DNA of 64,000 nt, from positions 28,081-92,080 of the forward strand of contig JAQFVV010013328.1 of assembly GCA_028023455.1 (NCBI GenBank), read 5' to 3'. Made by a program: the position numbers and the translations under genes. This document shows, piece after piece, positions 12,010 to 23,761 of the stretch (position 1 is the stretch's first letter; each line of letters starts with the position of its first letter). The DNA is from Epiperipatus broadwayi (Eukaryota; Onychophora; Udeonychophora; Euonychophora; Peripatidae). The notes below the pieces were generated by a model. That model saw only the letters and a program-made list of their open reading frames with translations, ran no database searches and was not told where the DNA came from.

Positions 12010-12560
12010 TACAGGGGGTTTGAACTTAGACTTTCACACGACCCTCAACTATCCACGCTAACTCATACTGCTGATACCCTTGATCACATACGTGCCGAAA
12101 AGATAAATAATCATCAATATACGTATTTCATGCTAAACCAGCACTCATCAGTTGGTCCAGATTATGTATATAAATGGATTATGTCCTGTACATGGGGGGG
12201 TCAGAGTGACTTATGGTCAACATGGGTAGGATGAGAAAGTTGGCACCAATGTGGGATTTGAGCACTACATCATCAAATTTTCAATGAATTGGATGGTTGA
12301 AGAGTTGTAAGGTGGAGTGGATTGGAGCCTGTCCATTAAAGTATGAAGATTAGCTATCTTAATATAAGCTAAGCATTGTATATATGGGTGTGGATGATAA
12401 TCTAATCTGGACCAACTGATGAGTGCTGGTTTAGCACAAAATATGTATATTGATGATTATTTATCTTTTCAACATGTGTGTGATCAAGTGTGTCAGCCAT
12501 ATGAGTTAGCATGGATAGTTGAGGGTCATGTAAAAGTCTGAGTTCAAACCTGCTATATCG
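12010..12560. repeat. Foldback repeat, family B, copy 1 (full)
   Basis: The left arm (12010-12171) and right arm (12398-12560) are inverted copies of each other over roughly 160 bases, from GGTTTGAACTTAGACTTT to the core CAGCACTCATCAGTTGGTCC. The loop (12172-12397) holds TTATGTCCTGTACATG and other phrases found in copies at 18070, 55751 and 57505. Both arms show the CTGATGAG...GAAA-like core discussed in the findings. Short reading frames inside are not genes. Confidence 0.85.
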
Positions 12561-12599
12561 ATATTCAAACATGGATTAGTATGTAACACAATATTATAA

Positions 12600-12800
12600 A
12601 TGGTATTTTCTTTTCTTCAGATGTTACTGGCCTAACCAGACCACATGAATGAATACATTCTGCATCTATTTAAGTTCCTCATGCACAAATCTAAAGATCA
12701 TCTGTTCACACCCATGCTAATATTATCATAGCTCAGTCTAAGATACTACACTAGAAATATTGAAATGATCAACACTACTCAAATCGTGTGTTGTATTCTG
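12600..12800. repeat. Possible fragment of family C SINE-hairpin
   Basis: TTCAGATGTTACTGGCCTAA near 12617 resembles the TTCAGGTGTTGCTGGACTA boundary of the family C repeats at 26455, 35733 and 43400. TATCATAGCTCAGTCTAAGATAC near 12727 is A-box-like. Decayed; boundaries are uncertain. Confidence 0.35.
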
Positions 12801-13500
12801 ACCTGAATGTTATTACCAGCAATTGAAGGTATATTAAAAGTTTAGTTTGATTTTTTTTTTCCTAGAAACATTTAACGGTTGAAACTAGATAGTGGAAATA
12901 GGCTGAAATATAAATACAAACAAAATCCTATCATCATAGTCTTTTGGACCAATATTAATATGATCAGAGCTTTATAATTACGCTCTTCAATCCACGTTTT
13001 TAAATTTCACAGGTAGTTCCAATTTCAAAGTAAAGCTTACATTGTGCTAATAGTAGTAACTGTTAAATATTGTGCTACATGTACAAAATATTTTCAAACT
13101 TAGAAGTATTTTAGATATACAAAAATATAAATAAACTGATGATGTAACTCATTAGCATATCCATTTGACATGCCCTTGATCTGAGTTTGATTTCAGGCTA
13201 GTTAAAATTTAGATATTTTTTCAAATATTTAAACAGGCTTGGAATTTATAAAATAGAAATAGGTGAAAAATATACATATAATTGAATGATTCGCTATTTA
13301 GTAAGTCATGGTGATATTCAAATGACAAAAATGGTAATTTGATATTCTATTCAAGAATTTTTAAATCTTGGATTCATTACTCGCCTCACCGGTTTGTGGA
13401 ATTAGTTTTCTTTTAATGCAATAACAAATAATCAATTAATTTGCATAGTTTATATATAAACATAAAACTTGCAAGCTTTCAATGTATAAAGGCTAAGTAA
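12800..13500. other. AT-rich spacer, nothing recognised
   Basis: Around 13140-13200 there is a tRNA-like phrase (GATGTAACTCATTAGCATATCC then GATTTGATTTCAGG) that may be a SINE relic. Otherwise I see nothing. Confidence 0.3.
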
Positions 13501-13906
13501 ACTATTTTTCACAGAGGCAAAACTTTCCATACAGTAAGGGCCACTCAGTGCAAGCCAGAGTAATCAATGGATGCAGGAAGATTTGTGCATAAAATCCTAT
13601 CTAGCACCTATTTATCCAAAGTCCCCAGACTAATTTCTAGCTTGTGGCTTTCATCAGTGAGGAGCCTTGGTTCTGAGAGCACTGCACTTGAATCTTATGA
13701 TCTAATGCAACCCTCCAGCATCCACCTTTAACCGTATTAGCTAACTATAAAGCTATTCAAAATGAAAACAATATTGTTTTCAAGCTAAGCTTATTAGCTT
13801 ATACAGTTGTATAGATCTAAACTCAGTTCAGTATTCATACTTTTTGGTGTTTTTGGTTTTTTGCTAACCACAGTCACCATAATCCTATAGGACAGGATTG
13901 GTATTA
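13501..13906 (+). repeat. Foldback family A, copy 1 (one-arm copy)
   Basis: Begins TTTTTCACAGAGGCAAAAC and continues with the family phrases GCAAGCCAGAGTAATCAATGG, ATCCCCAGACTA-like, TTCTAGCTTGTGGC and TTCATCAGTGAGGAGCC. It is arranged as a single arm followed by about 250 bases of unique middle sequence. It abuts the hairpin copy at 13907. Confidence 0.75.
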
Positions 13907-14352
13907 AACCATCAAACATCGCATAATCACCATTCTTTATGCTTATACAAACTGTTTTTCACAGAGGCAAAACTCTTCATACATTTGTGGCACTCAGTGC
14001 AAGCCAGAGTAATCAATGGATGTAGGAAGGTTTGTGTATAAAATCCCTATCTAATGCCTACTCATCAAATATTTCCAGACTAGGTTCTAGCTATGGTTTT
14101 CATTAGTGATGATGCTAAGATCTAGATGCAGTGCTCTTAGATCCAAGGCTCCTCACTGATGAAAGCGACAAGCTAGAAACTAGTTGGGGGTTATTGGATG
14201 AGTAGGCACTAAGATAAAAATTTTATGCACAAACTTTTCTGCATCCATTGATTACTCCAGTTTCTATTGAATGGCGCTACTATATAAAAAGTTTTGCCTC
14301 TATGAAAAACAGCTTATGTAAGCATAAAGAATGGTGATTATTTTATGTTTAA
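13907..14352. repeat. Foldback family A, copy 2 (near-perfect hairpin)
   Basis: The arm at 13907-14115 and the arm at 14148-14352 are inverted copies over about 205 bases with roughly one mismatch per ten bases, joined by a loop of about 30 bases. The ends read CATCAAACATCGCATAATCACC and the matching GGTGATTATTTTATGTTTAATG. Transcribed, it would form a very long stem. Confidence 0.88.
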
Positions 14353-14854
14353 TGATTTATAAATAACTATCATATCTGAAATTGTAAATTTTAATAGCAA
14401 CACACATTTTAAATATAAATGTTGTTAAATGAACTTTATAGTAACATGATTATTACAAGAATATATAACATGTTGTAGCTTATTTTTAAAAAAAAAAAAT
14501 TTTCATATAGAGTAATGTTGCATAAAGTAATATACTTAATACATGAAGTAGTATTTATTTATAAAACTAACAAATCCAAATGCATTACTATATAATTCAC
14601 AAACTAAATCCCTAAAGAATCATTTAAATGAATGTATAAATAAACCATCTTTTGATACTTCAATGCTAATCTATTTGATAAGCTTAAAATTATTTACATG
14701 TCCATTAAAATTATTTGAATATATATACACATACACTAGACATAGCTTTCCTTCCACATTTATTATTTTAAAAAAATTCTCAAATGTATTTTGCTGTGAA
14801 ATAATAATATACAAATTTAATGAAATAAGATAATAATATAATGAGTGTGCTAAT
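14353..14854. other. AT-rich spacer, nothing recognised
   Basis: No supported feature. Confidence 0.4.
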
Positions 14855-15195
14855 AACTCTGAACAGCTTTTCCAATAAATGCCACAAGAGAAAGCATTTA
14901 AAATCTTTATCTAGCATTACCCCTATCTTCAAACCGACTCTGAGCTAATGGTTCTCATCACAGAGTTGTTATGACATTCAGACATCAGATCTAAAATACC
15001 AACTCAAACCCAAAATTGATCTAATACTTAACTATTAAGTATTAAATAGAAAATCTGAATGTCCTAGTGCTTTACTGATGAGAGCCATTAGCTCAAAACT
15101 GGTTTGGGAATAGGGATAATTCTAGATAGAGATTTTAAATATTTTCTCTTGTGGCACTTATCAGAAAAGCTTGTTTAGAGCTATTAGCATGTTCA
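14855..15195. repeat. Foldback repeat, family F
   Basis: The left arm (about 14855-14965, with CAATAAATGCCACAAGAGAA, GCATTACCCCTATCTTCAAA and GAGCTAATGGTTCTCATCA) is inverted in the right arm (about 15072-15190, TGATGAGAGCCATTAGCTCA and onward). The loop carries GACATTCAGACATCAGATC and a near-match, also inverted. Related to the repeats near 8850-9100 and 33235-33500. Confidence 0.8.
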
Positions 15196-15436
15196 TTATA
15201 TAATATTTGTAATACAATCTTATTAAATTAAATCATAGTGATATATGACTTGATTTCCTTACTATTATGAAATAAGATAAATGTTGTCATCTTTAACTTC
15301 ACGTTTAAAAACTTCTTTGTGGATATGATTTCTTTAATGAAATTTTCTTCATTACATCAAATTCTTTTATGCAGCCTCTCCAAAACTGGCAGGAAATAAA
15401 TTTAGTTATTATCTAGAAAATACAATGCATCTAGAT

Positions 15437-15871
15437 CAATGGTTCAACATGAGTTATACATGCCATAGAGAGGCAATTTGATTTTTAGGGGAGAGGCAAT
15501 TTGAGAATGAGTTATTAACAGTGATTTTTATTTTTATTTTTTGTGATTAACTGAATTTGAAAACCTGCTTTTTTTATATATCTTATTAATAATAAATTAA
15601 ACTAAGATATTTTTTTTAAAATGTTTCTTTTTCCATGCCATCTACTTCTGTTTTTTTTTTTTTTTGTCCAGATAACATTTATTCCTTACCTCTCCATTGT
15701 TGAATTGGAACAAGTTAAGTTGCTTGAAACTCCATTGTACTTCAACTGTCCTTTTATTAATGACCTTTTAGGCTTCCTCCATATGAATAGGAGATCTTAT
15801 GTCATGAGGGGATGGCAGAATTTTAAAGATGCTTAGGTGGTCCATGATCACAAAAAGGTTGGAAACCACTG
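15437..15871. mobile_element. hAT-type MITE (435 bp) with 8-bp TSD
   Basis: The left end reads CAATGGTTCAACATG and the right end, on the other strand, CAGTGGTTTCCAACCTTTTT. These are typical decayed hAT termini. The flanks are ATCTAGAT (15429-15436) and ATCTAGAG (15872-15879), an 8-base duplication with one mismatch. The 71-residue reading frame inside has no known domain, so this is non-autonomous. Confidence 0.85.
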
Positions 15872-16176
15872 ATCTAGAGATTTAAAAAAATATTTTATTG
15901 ATAACTAAAACTAAAATCATCAAATGCAAACTGCATTATTATGGCAATAATGAACCTTCTTTGAGTAATAGTATTTTAATCATTGCACATATAATGAATA
16001 CAGAATTACTATTTAAAAAAGTATACATTTTACAGAAAACATTAAATGGTGCATACAATGTTATGTAAAAGAACCAAAGTGCAATTAACTTTTGAATAGA
16101 TTTGTCTTGGATTTTATCCATTGCAATAATCCACTCTTTGTAGTAAAAATTATAAAATTGTTCAGTATAACCCTAT

Positions 16177-16522
16177 TAGTAAACAGGCAAAAAACTCTCC
16201 ATATAGTAGTGCCACCTTGTGCTAACCAGAGTAATCAATGGATTCCAGAAGGCTTGTGCATAAAATCTCTATCTAAGGCCTACTTATCCAATATCCCCAG
16301 ACTAGTTTCTGGCTTGTGGCCTTCATCAGTGAGAAGCTTTGGATCTGAGAGCACTGCCCTCTATCTAGTGCCTACTCATCCAATATCCCCAGACTAGTTT
16401 CTGGCTTATGGCCTTCATCAGTGAGGAACCTTGGATCTGAGAGCACTACTATGGAGAGTTTTTTGCCTGTTTACTAACAGTTATGTGCTAGCATGAGATG
16501 GTGATCATGTGATGTTTAGTGG
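16177..16522. repeat. Foldback family A, copy 3, with 11-bp TSD
   Basis: The left arm starts TAGTAAACAGGCAAAAAAC and is mirrored at 16444-16480 (GTTTTTTGCCTGTTTACTA). The interior repeats the phrase CCCCAGACTAGTTTCTGGCTT in direct orientation twice (about 16297 and 16387). The element ends GGTGATCATGTGATGTTTAG. The 11-base flanks TATAACCCTAT at 16166-16176 and 16523-16533 are identical. Confidence 0.88.
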
Positions 16523-16533
16523 TATAACCCTAT

Positions 16534-17320
16534 GAATAATAGCAGCAGCTACACCAATTCACATTCTCACATAATGTTGTAGTAACAGAACAAATTTACT
16601 ATTTTCAATGTATTTCTATAAGGGTTGCTTACTGAACATCATTTATTCATTAGTAAAAAGATTATCTTAAAAAATATTGTTCAGTGGCTTCTAAATGTCT
16701 TGAAAAAATTATAGATATGTATTTTTCAAACATATGTATATAAATAAGACATCTTTTAAATAAATATCCCATTGCTGAACAAAGATCTCTCCATTGAAGC
16801 TCTAAGAGGAACAGCTAGATATTCATTATTCAATCAATCATTAGATGATTATCAGAGTTGGCTATACTATCTGTCTAAGGAACAAATCCTAGGCCTCTTG
16901 AATTTTGAACCCAAAATTGTAAGCATAGCAGATGGATGTATTACCACTCCACAATAAATTCCTTTAGTGTGGTTATGTATGCATGTTTTTAAAAAATGAC
17001 CATAACATAATACTTCCCATATATTGGTTCTGTGCTAATTTATTTTCACTATGTTCATTATAATTATCCTCTGTTTAAAAAGTTTCTATTTTTGTATTTT
17101 TTTTCTATATGCTAATGTCTTTCTTTTTTTTTTTACCTGCAAACTCATAGACACTTAATTCTATGCCGTATTTTATTACCCCCCCCTCCCCACTTCTTTA
17201 ATTGCATTCAGTCTCTGTTCCAAACAAACTATTTACTGAAAATATTTTTTGTTCTAACGTCATTAGTCCAATAGATGATAAACTGTTTTGATGTTTTTTC
17301 AACAACTAATACTCCATTAG
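16534..17320. other. AT-rich spacer with one protein-like short frame
   Basis: A 61-codon frame at 16772-16957 has a less biased composition than its neighbours (IEALRGTARYSLFNQSL, DDYQSWLYYLSKEQ) but no family is recognised and there is no sign of splice sites or a promoter. Not called as a gene. The rest is AT-rich. Confidence 0.3.
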
Positions 17321-17324
17321 ATTT

Positions 17325-17425
17325 GGTCCCGTAATAAAATGGCAAATTCTGGAGCTCAAAGTCCACAGTTCATAGCTTAACTCTATCACTTCAGATGCAT
17401 GGCCTTCAGGGCGTCCCCCCCCCCC
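17325..17425 (+). repeat. tRNA-like SINE head, family S3
   Basis: Contains GGCAAATTCTGGAGCTCAAAG followed by CTCTATCACTTCAGATG, matching the S3 phrase (ATTCTGGAGCTCAGAAT then TCTGTCACTTCTGAG) seen best at 55605-55680. A C-run follows at 17416-17427. Confidence 0.45.
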
Positions 17426-17429
17426 CAAA

Positions 17430-18065
17430 TAGAATCATCCGATTTTTTTTTAACAAAATAACTAATCATTTAATCTGCCTTACCAATTTATTTCTTATTA
17501 TTATTTACAAATATTTTTATAGCCTTCTAATTTATCCAACCATTTTTTTTCTCTATTTATCTTCAGATCAAAACTACTTAAAATTATGTGTTTTAAAGCC
17601 CCCTGAGTTTCTACAAAAAAAAAAAAAAAAAGATATTTTATCAGCAAAACTAATGTATTGAATATGTTTGCGATCATTAAATATTTTTCCATTTGGCACT
17701 TAATATTTAGCTTTTCCAAATACTATATTACTTTAAAATGTTGCTATATTTTCCTTCCTCAATACTCACATTAACAGATTAATCATTGCAATGTTGTTAC
17801 ATTTAATTTCTATCTTTCTTTTAATTGATGACTTTTGTTTTTATGATAAACAAAATCCTAAGTTATTTGATGTCCCAATTTGATACAATGCGATGCTATA
17901 TGGGTTCTTTTTCTTGAAGGCAGGAATTTCTCAGCCAGTTAGTCAAAAGAAGCATATTAATCATCAAATTTTTCCCTTATTATTTTTTTAACTTGTTAGC
18001 ATTCAAAAACCTCAATCTATTTATACCCTTTCATTTCCATAAATTACCTTTATTCTTTCATAATA
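17430..18065. other. AT-rich spacer with homopolymer runs
   Basis: Includes an A-run at about 17615-17631. No gene or RNA recognised. Confidence 0.4.
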
Positions 18066-18067
18066 CA

Positions 18068-18480
18068 TAGGGTATATGAGCACAGACTTTCACACGACCC
18101 ATCACTCCCCACTCTATCTCATAGCACTGGTACACATGAACACATATGTTGAAAAAATAAATAATCACCAATATATGTATTTCTTGCTAAACCAGCAATC
18201 ATCGGTTGGTCTAGATTATCATTTTTACACATATATGCAATAAGTGCTCAGATATACATTAAGACAGCCAATCTCCATACTTTAATGGACGGGCTTCAAT
18301 CCCCTCCACACTCCAACTCTTCAATCGTCCATCCAATTGAAAATCTGATGATAGAATGCTCAAAGGCCATCCTGAGGCTGAGATTCTCATCACACCCATG
18401 TTGACCTAAAGTCAATCTGACCCTTCATGTACAGGACATAATCCATTTAATACATATACAAGGGATGAGCAGACATCACT
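18068..18480. repeat. Foldback family B, copy 2 (one-arm copy)
   Basis: Matches the left arm and loop of copy 1: AGACTTTCACACGACCC, ACCAGCAATCATCGGTTGGTC, CTTTAATGGACGGGCTTCAA, CATGTACAGGACATAATCC. The second arm is missing. Read on the minus strand this copy keeps a perfect 9-10 base pairing around the GAAA-like core (see findings). Confidence 0.8.
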
Positions 18481-19680
18481 ACTATGTAATAACTGAAATA
18501 TAGACTTGTTATATACCTGTATCAATCTTTAGCCCCAGAATCAACGCTATCATTTTCTAATCTCAACATAAAAACGGAAACTCACTTTCTCTATAATGAC
18601 TTAATCAGTTGCATTGTTTCTGCTTGTAAATGTTTACATTCTATTAACAAATGATTATTAAAGTTTGCAAATCATATACTCAAATTATTTTGCTTAAACC
18701 TTAAAAAATTAACTGCTTTCTTTATTATTATCATAAATGGTTCATGGCCTGACAATCCATAATCTGCTTCATTCTAAATATAGACCCTTCCTTTTTATTT
18801 TATATAACTGCTCTCCATCTTTCTAACTCTTGAATGAAACTATTCAGATAAATTAGACAGTGTGACCCTTCTCCTTATATTAAGCTATTATTATAACCAT
18901 TATCTTAATGAATGGACTATAAGTAGCAATGGCATACAAGCTATTCAATAATGTCATCTAGTGTTTGTTTACTTAATCAGTATTTAAAATAATTGCAAAT
19001 GGAAAAAAGTTGCACTTCTTTATAATAGAATTATTAAATAACAAAGCATTTTTAAATATATATGTAATTTAGAAGGAAGGAAATTGCCCTTCCGTTCATG
19101 GCTACGATTAGGTAACTCTATACATCAATAAATGTTTTAAAGAATGTGCTCTATTTTTCGCATTGTTAATAATATGATTAAGATTAAATGGCTATTCATT
19201 CTTTTAAAACATTTATTGATAGGAATGCTGTCTGTTCATAGGCATAAGTGAAAAGGTAGTTTTCTTTATAGTAGAGTTTATAATGAGTTATGAAAAAACT
19301 TCTAGTATCGTGAAATAGCTGATCTTTCTACTCTATTCATAATCTACAGTTATAATACTAACTAGCGCAACCTTGAAATTTCTTTACAGTTTGTGTCAAA
19401 TGTATGCTTTTTTGCGCATAGTTAGTCCATAGCCAGCCCATGTAAACATTGATCAATATTCTTAGCTAAATAATAAAACAAGAGGGAAAACAAAGCCCTC
19501 ACCACTTTTAAGTAATATTGCTGGTGAGACATTTCTTTCTCCCTCATTGTTTCTATTTAGAAGACTGTTTTATCTTTTATAGCAAATTATAAATCAGTAG
19601 AAAATTTACAAATGTAATCAGAAAGTCTTTACTAAGAACATTGGTAATGTCTCACCATTATCAGGAACCCAGATTCAGTA
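18480..19680. other. AT-rich spacer with one short inverted repeat
   Basis: An inverted pair of about 24 bases lies at 19124-19147 (CATCAATAAATGTTTTAAAG) and 19197-19221. Nothing else was recognised. Confidence 0.5.
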
Positions 19681-19745
19681 TTAAGACTGGTGTAGTAATA
19701 GGATGGCAGATTCTGGGACTTAAGGTGTGCAGATTATACCTAGGC
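19680..19745 (+). repeat. tRNA-like SINE head, family S3
   Basis: GGTGTAGTAATAGGATGGCAGATTCTGGGACTTAAG-type sequence matches the 5' half of the S3 block at 55605. The B-box half is decayed. Confidence 0.35.
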
Positions 19746-21442
19746 CTGTATCAGTAGGTACTTAAACTTTTTATGAGTTTCTGAGAAAAAAGACATTTGG
19801 TTATTTAGTTTATTTATAAAATGATGTTCTTATTATTAGTAGAGTTTGTTAACTTTTACCCATATGTCTCCTGGCTTCAACATATACTTTAACTAAGTTT
19901 TGGATTTAGCATTTCGCCTAAGATGATGGAATTCTTTACATCATTAAAACACAAAAAATTAATAACCTCTGTAACGTAAATATATGAAAAAAGAAAACTA
20001 ATAAGAATTTTTATTGCAAATGAAAGCTAGAGCAAATATAATGCCACTTACCTACTAATTGAGAAAAGGATATCTTTAATGAGCATATTTACAATATGTT
20101 TAGCTCTAAACTTAAGAATGTTGAGGTGTAGTAGTTAAAGTGCCCATGTGCTATGACTATAGCTTAGAGTTCACATCAGTAAAAATAGATATAAATCTCA
20201 GGTTGTATATAACCATAACTGCCCAATTATTGGTTAGTAAATGAATCTTCGGTTATTATTATCTAAAAGTTAAAATATAGAATAAACCTCAGCATCTGTC
20301 AGTTGGATATTCTTGTGAATGTACTCCTTTTCACTATTTCTCTTAAAAAGGCAGATATGATTTCACTCTGCAATTTATATTTTAATGCTATATTTTCTTT
20401 GTTTTACTTTCACAAAACTCTAATGCTAATCCTAAGATTAAAATTGCATTTTGGAGATAATGCTGTGCTTAGCAGTATAAAATAATGTGTTAGAATTAAA
20501 TAGAACTTTAGTAGTAATTGCATTAACCTGTTATAACCATAAAGTGGTTAAAATTCAAAATAGAACTAAAACATTTGTCCAGTTAGTTGATAATTTTACT
20601 CAACAAACTTAAAATATCTTTAGGTTTCTGGTTCATGACCTTTATATAACCAAATTAGTGAGAAGATACTAGATAGTAATGCTGAACAGATTTGCAGGAT
20701 ATTGATATAGTCTATGCCTCATTAATTAACTCAGTGCTTCCAGTATTAATTCATAAGATAAAAATAGATGTCGCTACAATTTAAAAAGCATTTCAAATTG
20801 CATCAAATCATCATATGACATCAAATAGCTAAAATAACATATTGTAATAATCAAGGTCATTGAGTAAAAACTATGATTGAAGTAGAAAATACATCTTAAA
20901 CACTAGTTTAAAATATCATAAGCCTATAGGTACTGATTAAATCATTTACTTAAAGTTAAGATATAAGTATATATCAAGTTCAACCCTCGTAAGACTATGA
21001 TATCTTTCATTACTACCAGAGTTGAACCTTGTAGACTATTATGATTATACACATTTAAAATTCACACATTATCATACACCTGGCTAATCTAGATTAGTCT
21101 TGGATCTTTAGCTTCTAACTAATAAAAACTACCTACCCATTTATTGAGAAATGCCAGTTGTCTAACTGAATCAGTTATGGCTACATATTTGAAAAATTCT
21201 CAGTAAAACTATGACTTATTATCTTAATTCTATTTTAACTGTCCTGTGAAGTTTGGGGCAGTGGTAAAAGTGGCACATTTAAGAGGTAAAGGCTTCTGAA
21301 TTTATTTCTAGTTGGAAAAAAAAATCTCAGACTGGATGTGTTATATCCACTCTATTAATTTAGTGCTTCGGTGTCACATGATATCAGGAGTAGAAACTGA
21401 TCACATGATTATATTTTTATTATTTTGCTCACGTTAACTGAC
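19746..21442. other. AT-rich spacer with decayed tRNA-like segments
   Basis: A-box-like and B-box-like phrases occur near 20125-20185 (GGTGTAGTAGTTAAAGTGCCC then TTAGAGTTCACATC) and 21250-21315 (GGGGCAGTGGTAAAAGTGGC), suggesting SINE relics. TCACATGAT motifs occur at 21375 and 21400. No gene found. Confidence 0.35.
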
Positions 21443-21458
21443 AAAAGAATAGTATGAT

Positions 21459-21560
21459 ATCAAGCATTGGTGGTCAAGAGGTCAGCGACATCTGCTTAAC
21501 TAAGCAGTTGTCCCGGGTTAGTGGGTTCGCTTCCCGCCTGATGCTATGACACATGAGAAA
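21459..21560 (+). mobile_element. tRNA-only SINE, class II tRNA type, 16-bp TSD
   Basis: The insert is flanked by identical 16-base repeats AAAAGAATAGTATGAT (21443-21458 and 21561-21576). It consists almost entirely of a tRNA-like unit (21464-21545, 82 bases). Its acceptor arm GCATTGG pairs over 7 bases with CTGATGC. It also has a D-arm, an anticodon arm built on CTGC/GCAG, a long variable region and a T-arm GTGGG-TTCGCTT-CCCGC. The length and variable region point to a serine- or leucine-type tRNA. A short tail ATGACACATGAGAAA follows. The TSD and A-ending tail indicate LINE-driven retroposition. Confidence 0.92.
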
Positions 21561-21589
21561 AAAAGAATAGTATGATTTATCATCATTTT

Positions 21590-22120
21590 AAATCATTATC
21601 AGTCCATTGCAGAATGAAAATCTTTCCAAGTTTTAATCAAGTTCTTTAGCCTCAAAGCCTCTCTTCTTCACATTATTCTAACCAACTGTTCTTATTTTAT
21701 CCATCTAGTTCTCATCTGATCTTTCCCTAAATCTTTTATAATTTCTTGGAACCCAATTTAAATATACTGTCATTTTTATCTAATAGCATATTTTCTCCAT
21801 TTTCATTTCACCACTTAATTATTTCAATAATGCTGATAATACTTGTTTATTCTTTTTTCCCTGTACTTCACTGTTATTTCTTATTATTATTTCCAACATA
21901 TTTCTCGCCAGTTTTTGCAATACAATATGGAATCTTTGTATTATTTTCAACTCCCAGGTTCAAACACAAATCCTTGTAAAGTACATTTATTTATTTTTTC
22001 AAAGATATATAGGCATCTTTCTTTTAATATTGAGTTATTTCTACCAAAAGCATTCTATAATTCTTTGATGCGTTTCATCTTTTGCGCATCCATCTGTATT
22101 AATAATCTAACCAAGTGATT
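21590..22120 (-). pseudogene. LINE 3' end remnant (RT C-terminal coding and tail)
   Basis: On the minus strand this resembles the end of an RTE-like RT ORF, where conserved phrases such as KKARDRRRW and LGVTFIL precede the stop. The plus-strand signature is CCATTGCAGAATGAAAATC, TCTTCACATTATTCTAACC, ATCTTTTATAATTTCTTGG. The same signature recurs at 23272-23500 and 27230-27620. Decayed and without open frames. Confidence 0.5.
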
Positions 22121-22920
22121 GGCAGTACTTTAATTACTTTCTTCTTTTTTTAACCCATTTTTTTCCTTTATCAAAAACAAACGATATATTCTTTTGATTT
22201 TATACTTTTAATACATTTTTAAAAAATTAGTTGTTTTTTTTTTAAAAAAAAAAAAAAATATTGTGGCAATTTTTTTAAATCTTTCCACTCCCTCCCACTT
22301 AATAGATGCATTTAAAATTTTAAATGGACTTCTTTAAAAAAAATCATTAATTATTTAATTATCTTAAAACAACTTTATTTTATTAGAGTTGAAGAAATTT
22401 TAAACTTAAATTGTATATTAAAAAAAAATTAAGTTAGAAAAAGAATAATTTATAATCGGGAAAAAAAATGCCGCATTATTTATTTAATAAATTCTAAACA
22501 TAATCGCTCTTTAAAGTGTTCAAATTCTTGACATGTAATTATGGTAAAAGCCAATTTCGTGTTTAAAATAAATAATAGAATGAATTCAGAAATATTGCTT
22601 TTTGCTACAAGTGCAAAAAATATATATAACTTTAATGCCAACCTAAATATATTATTTAAAAGATGGAGTGTCTATTACGCATAGCACATATTCTATATAT
22701 ATTCTTGGTACTAAATTAATCGACAATTATTTCACTTTCTCTTGCATTAGCATTTATTGCAAGATTATTAAATGATATATAATATTTTTTCCTCTTACTC
22801 TCGTCTATTTTACAAAATGGCTTTTTCTTAGAATAATATTCATACACATTCACTTTGTAAATTTATTTCAAAGGGAAGGATGGCACTTTAATCATCTTTG
22901 AATAGTGATCCTGAAAAATA
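22121..22920. other. AT-rich spacer with homopolymer runs
   Basis: T-run and A-run at about 22231-22258. Nothing else recognised. Confidence 0.4.
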
Positions 22921-23030
22921 GAGATGATGACTTTTAATTATATATCTATCCTATTTACTTGCTTATATTTAGAACAGCTTTGTAATCTTAAAAATGGAAA
23001 GTCTGCTAGTTCTTATGAGAAATCTGAAAA

Positions 23031-23113
23031 TGGTGGCCTAGCGGTTAGCATAGCTGCCTTCCAAGCAGCTGGCCCGGGTTCGCTTCCGGTCAACGCTTTG
23101 ACATATTAAAAAA
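23031..23113 (+). mobile_element. tRNA-Gly(UCC)-derived tRNA-only SINE
   Basis: The sequence follows a eukaryotic tRNA-Gly with TCC anticodon almost base for base: TGGTGGCCTAGCGGTTAGCA, anticodon loop CTTCCAA in the arm GCTGC/GCAGC, and T-arm with GGTTCGCTTCC. It lacks about four bases at the 5' end and has a short tail TTTGACATATTAAAA. Flanks AAATCTGAAA at 23020-23029 and 23114-23123 are a 10-base TSD. There is no CCA and no matched acceptor stem in this truncated copy, so it is a retroposed copy rather than a working tRNA gene. Confidence 0.88.
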
Positions 23114-23271
23114 AAATCTGAAATTTTAAAATATAATAGTAATACTTTAACTTCAACATATTAGAATTTTTTTAGAAATTTATGAACTGTACATTGTGCT
23201 TGCTTCATAACTTTAAGTGTGTTCAGCCATTTTAAAGGATTAGTGAAAAAATTGGAGGTTGAGATAGTTGC

Positions 23272-23500
23272 ATGGTTCATCATCATCATCACTTTTACCC
23301 ATTATCAATCCACTACAGGATGAAAGTCACTCCAAGTTCATACCATCTTCTATCATCTCGAGCTTTTCTTCTCCACATTATCTCTGTACATTTCCTTATT
23401 TCATCTATCCATCTCACATGTGGTTGCTTTCTAGGTCATTTACAATCTCTTAGAATCCCATTTAAGATTTCAACTATCCAAGCTCACAAAGGAAAATCTT
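23272..23500 (-). pseudogene. RTE-like LINE 3' end, RT C-terminus
   Basis: On the minus strand, reading across frames, residues such as CEMDR-NKEMYRDNVEKK and RRWYELGVTFIL appear. These match the last block of RTE-like RT proteins (RWRDEI, W-R-AQDR-RW-L). A CAT/ATG repeat at 23278-23292 is the element's usual trinucleotide 3' tail. The copy is 5'-truncated. Confidence 0.6.
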
Positions 23501-23519
23501 TCCCAATGCACAAAGTTTA

Positions 23520-23760
23520 AAAAACAATGTAGAAGTGATTTAAAAATGGGAAGCTCAATTTTAAATTTTAAAATAGAAGTTCATAGTTTTATAATGAGTT
23601 AAAAATTTATTAAAGTTTTATAAATGAAGTTCTAAAAGCAAAGGTTTTGTTAATTTCCCTTTAATAGAAAATAAAAAAAGTAGTTGTTATTATTATGAAT
23701 TTCACTTTACATTACTTTATATAAATAAGCATTTATTTTTTATAGCGTCTGCATACAATT
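23520..23760. other. AT-rich spacer, nothing recognised
   Basis: No supported feature. Confidence 0.4.
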
Positions 23761-23761
23761 T

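Noticed and set aside
12130-12160. Complete hammerhead ribozyme
   Set aside because: The core and stem II are visible but no stem I and no reliable cleavage site are found in any single copy; kept only as a finding.
16772-16957. Short protein-like frame (61 codons)
   Set aside because: Composition is somewhat protein-like but no family, splice sites or conservation evidence; likely chance or an old repeat fragment.
21464-21545. Functional tRNA gene
   Set aside because: The anticodon loop is not canonical, and the unit is bracketed by a perfect 16-bp TSD with an A-rich tail, so it is a retroposed SINE.
23031-23103. Functional tRNA-Gly gene
   Set aside because: The 5' acceptor strand is missing about four bases and a TSD surrounds it.
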